NCBI RefSeq assembly: GCF_000987775.1
Contig: NZ_LAHO01000011.1
Span: forward strand, 110,942-174,941
DNA: 64,000 bases
Origin: Arsukibacterium ikkense
GTDB lineage: Bacteria > Pseudomonadota > Gammaproteobacteria > Enterobacterales > Alteromonadaceae
Direction of reading: 5' to 3'
In this document: positions 63,148 through 64,000 of the stretch, piece after piece
Layout of the letters: every line of letters begins with the position of its first letter
Position numbering within the stretch: the stretch's first letter is position 1
Notes under the pieces: generated by a model
Told to the model about the DNA's origin: nothing
Databases searched by the model: none
Seen by the model: the letters and a program-made list of their open reading frames with translations, nothing else
Program-made: the position numbers and the translations under genes

Positions 63148-63885
63148 TCACTTTTTACACACAACATCTCCACACATTTCCACTACTCCTCGAAACCATG
63201 CCCCAGAAAAATTATTGTATCGCCACTCTTCATGCGAAGACTGTGTTGGGTAGGTCGGGTATCGAACATAAAAGGACTCAAACTGCGAGACTCCTGCATT
63301 GGAAGCCCATTGGGCAAAGTAGAGTTGTTTAAAATTAAAAGTTATTTGGGCTTGTTGTACACATTGTGCATCACACGTAATAACAATTGTCTCAGGCTCT
63401 TCATCGCTAAAAGCAGACGCTAAGTCACCAGTGTTAAAATTTGAAGCGACTTTCTGCATATCAATCTGTTCACCAACAAAAATTTCAAACTCTCGCAATT
63501 TATTGATAGGAATACCGAGATACTCCGAATAGTCTAGAAGCTGCGTTGATACAATTTCGTTGATTTTATCTGAGAGGATTGGAGGTAATGCTTTGTTTTG
63601 ATCGAAGTAAAGCTGAGCCTCTTCTATCTCTGGGTGACTATTTAAAGTTAACGGCTTCAACCCATTTTTAACACCAGACATCAACTCTAAGTACTTGGAG
63701 AGGGCGTGGTGGTATTGCGTTTCGGTTAACTGTAGATAGTGTGCGTACTGTTTGTGTCTCTCGTTGTAATTTTTCAGTAACTCGCGGTCGGAAGCTGAGC
63801 TGTTTTGATTAAGACCTCCATCTGCAAACGACCCAAAAGTTAGTGTTGCAAATAAAGCTAAAGCACACTTGTTAGAGTTTTTCAT
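63148..63885 (-). CDS. Secreted helical protein with paired cysteines
   Basis: 245 aa. Signal peptide about 1-21 (LTFGSFA|DG). A long helical region (about 30-170) is followed by a C-terminal part with CDAQC (about 170-174) and a final CGDVVC two residues before the end. The pairs suggest a disulfide-stabilised exported protein. No family recognised. It is the first of the run of minus-strand island genes and could be cotranscribed with the gene at 62465. ATG 63885 has AGGATTTACAC. The window ends soon after. Confidence 0.65.
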   Translation of the reverse strand: MKNSNKCALALFATLTFGSFADGGLNQNSSASDRELLKNYNERHKQYAHYLQLTETQYHHALSKYLELMSGVKNGLKPLTLNSHPEIEEAQLYFDQNKALPPILSDKINEIVSTQLLDYSEYLGIPINKLREFEIFVGEQIDMQKVASNFNTGDLASAFSDEEPETIVITCDAQCVQQAQITFNFKQLYFAQWASNAGVSQFESFYVRYPTYPTQSSHEEWRYNNFSGAWFRGVVEMCGDVVCKK

Positions 63886-64000
63886 GTGTAAATCCTAAAA
63901 TTCAACCAGCAGATAAAATTCACTGGCTTTGTTGTCAACCGAAGCCTGCAATTACAACTCACTGAAAAACTGTAAGCGTAACCCCAACCACACATTCCAA

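Noticed and set aside
1..64000. CRISPR arrays, rRNA operons and complete insertion sequences
   Set aside because: No regularly spaced repeats, rRNA segments or transposase-like proteins were seen anywhere in the window.

Overview
The window looks like the chromosome of a marine or freshwater gammaproteobacterium of the Alteromonadales/Chromatiales type (Rheinheimera, Alishewanella or Arsukibacterium are the best guesses). The basis is the polA - Spot 42 - engB - cytochrome c4 - Csr-type sRNA - yihI gene order, the cysJIH and ahpCF operons, the yhaJ/DoxX/pirin group and the Rep, QmcA and YggN homologues. The genus is inferred; no rRNA gene is present to fix it.

Left edge (0.2-3 kb): a compact three-gene operon that I read as a split borosin RiPP locus. 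It has a 68-aa precursor with a LigA/SonA-like helical domain and a short C-terminal core, a membrane TPR-GGDEF diguanylate cyclase, and a SonM-type peptide-backbone alpha-N-methyltransferase in which the Tyr/Arg/Tyr/Tyr catalytic set is spaced as in OphMA. The cyclase lying between substrate and enzyme is unusual.

3-11.4 kb: peroxide defence (ahpCF), a YbdG-type mechanosensitive channel and assimilatory sulfate reduction (cysJIH), all on the minus strand. 11.6-18.9 kb: a DUF2884 protein, an M28 peptidase, an ABC-2 exporter, a PEP-CTERM protein, NfeD/QmcA and an amino-acid racemase. Two very good sigma-54 (-24/-12) promoters and one weaker one lie in this stretch. 19-27.5 kb: accessory material, namely a HipBA-type module flanked by diverged repeats, a membrane XRE regulator, a decayed copy of the neighbouring MFS gene, an amidohydrolase, an AraC regulator, the intact MFS gene and a cytoplasmic trypsin-like protease.

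28-35.6 kb: a CadC-like regulator next to an outer-membrane barrel, a MerR regulator with a fatty-acid hydroxylase behind a MerR-type 19-bp-spacer promoter, then YhaJ, DoxX and pirin. 35.6-54.3 kb: housekeeping genes (ubiK, rep, cytochromes c5 and c4, polA, engB, yihI, tRNA-His, mscS) together with Spot 42, an unassigned sRNA candidate and a CsrB/CsrC-family RNA with a GacA/UvrY box. Two more c-di-GMP enzymes lie here, giving three GGDEF proteins in the window, each with an RxxD I-site.

Right edge (54.3-64 kb): sbcCD, then a terminator and an inverted-repeat cluster that mark the border of an AT-rich island. The island carries two paralogous secreted proteins with an identical C-terminal C-x5-C-x7-C-x3-C motif, a secreted thioredoxin-fold protein with a CxxS active site between them, another secreted cysteine-containing protein and a few unknown genes. 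This looks like an undescribed secreted disulfide-peptide system. The borosin operon and this island are the two loci most worth attention.
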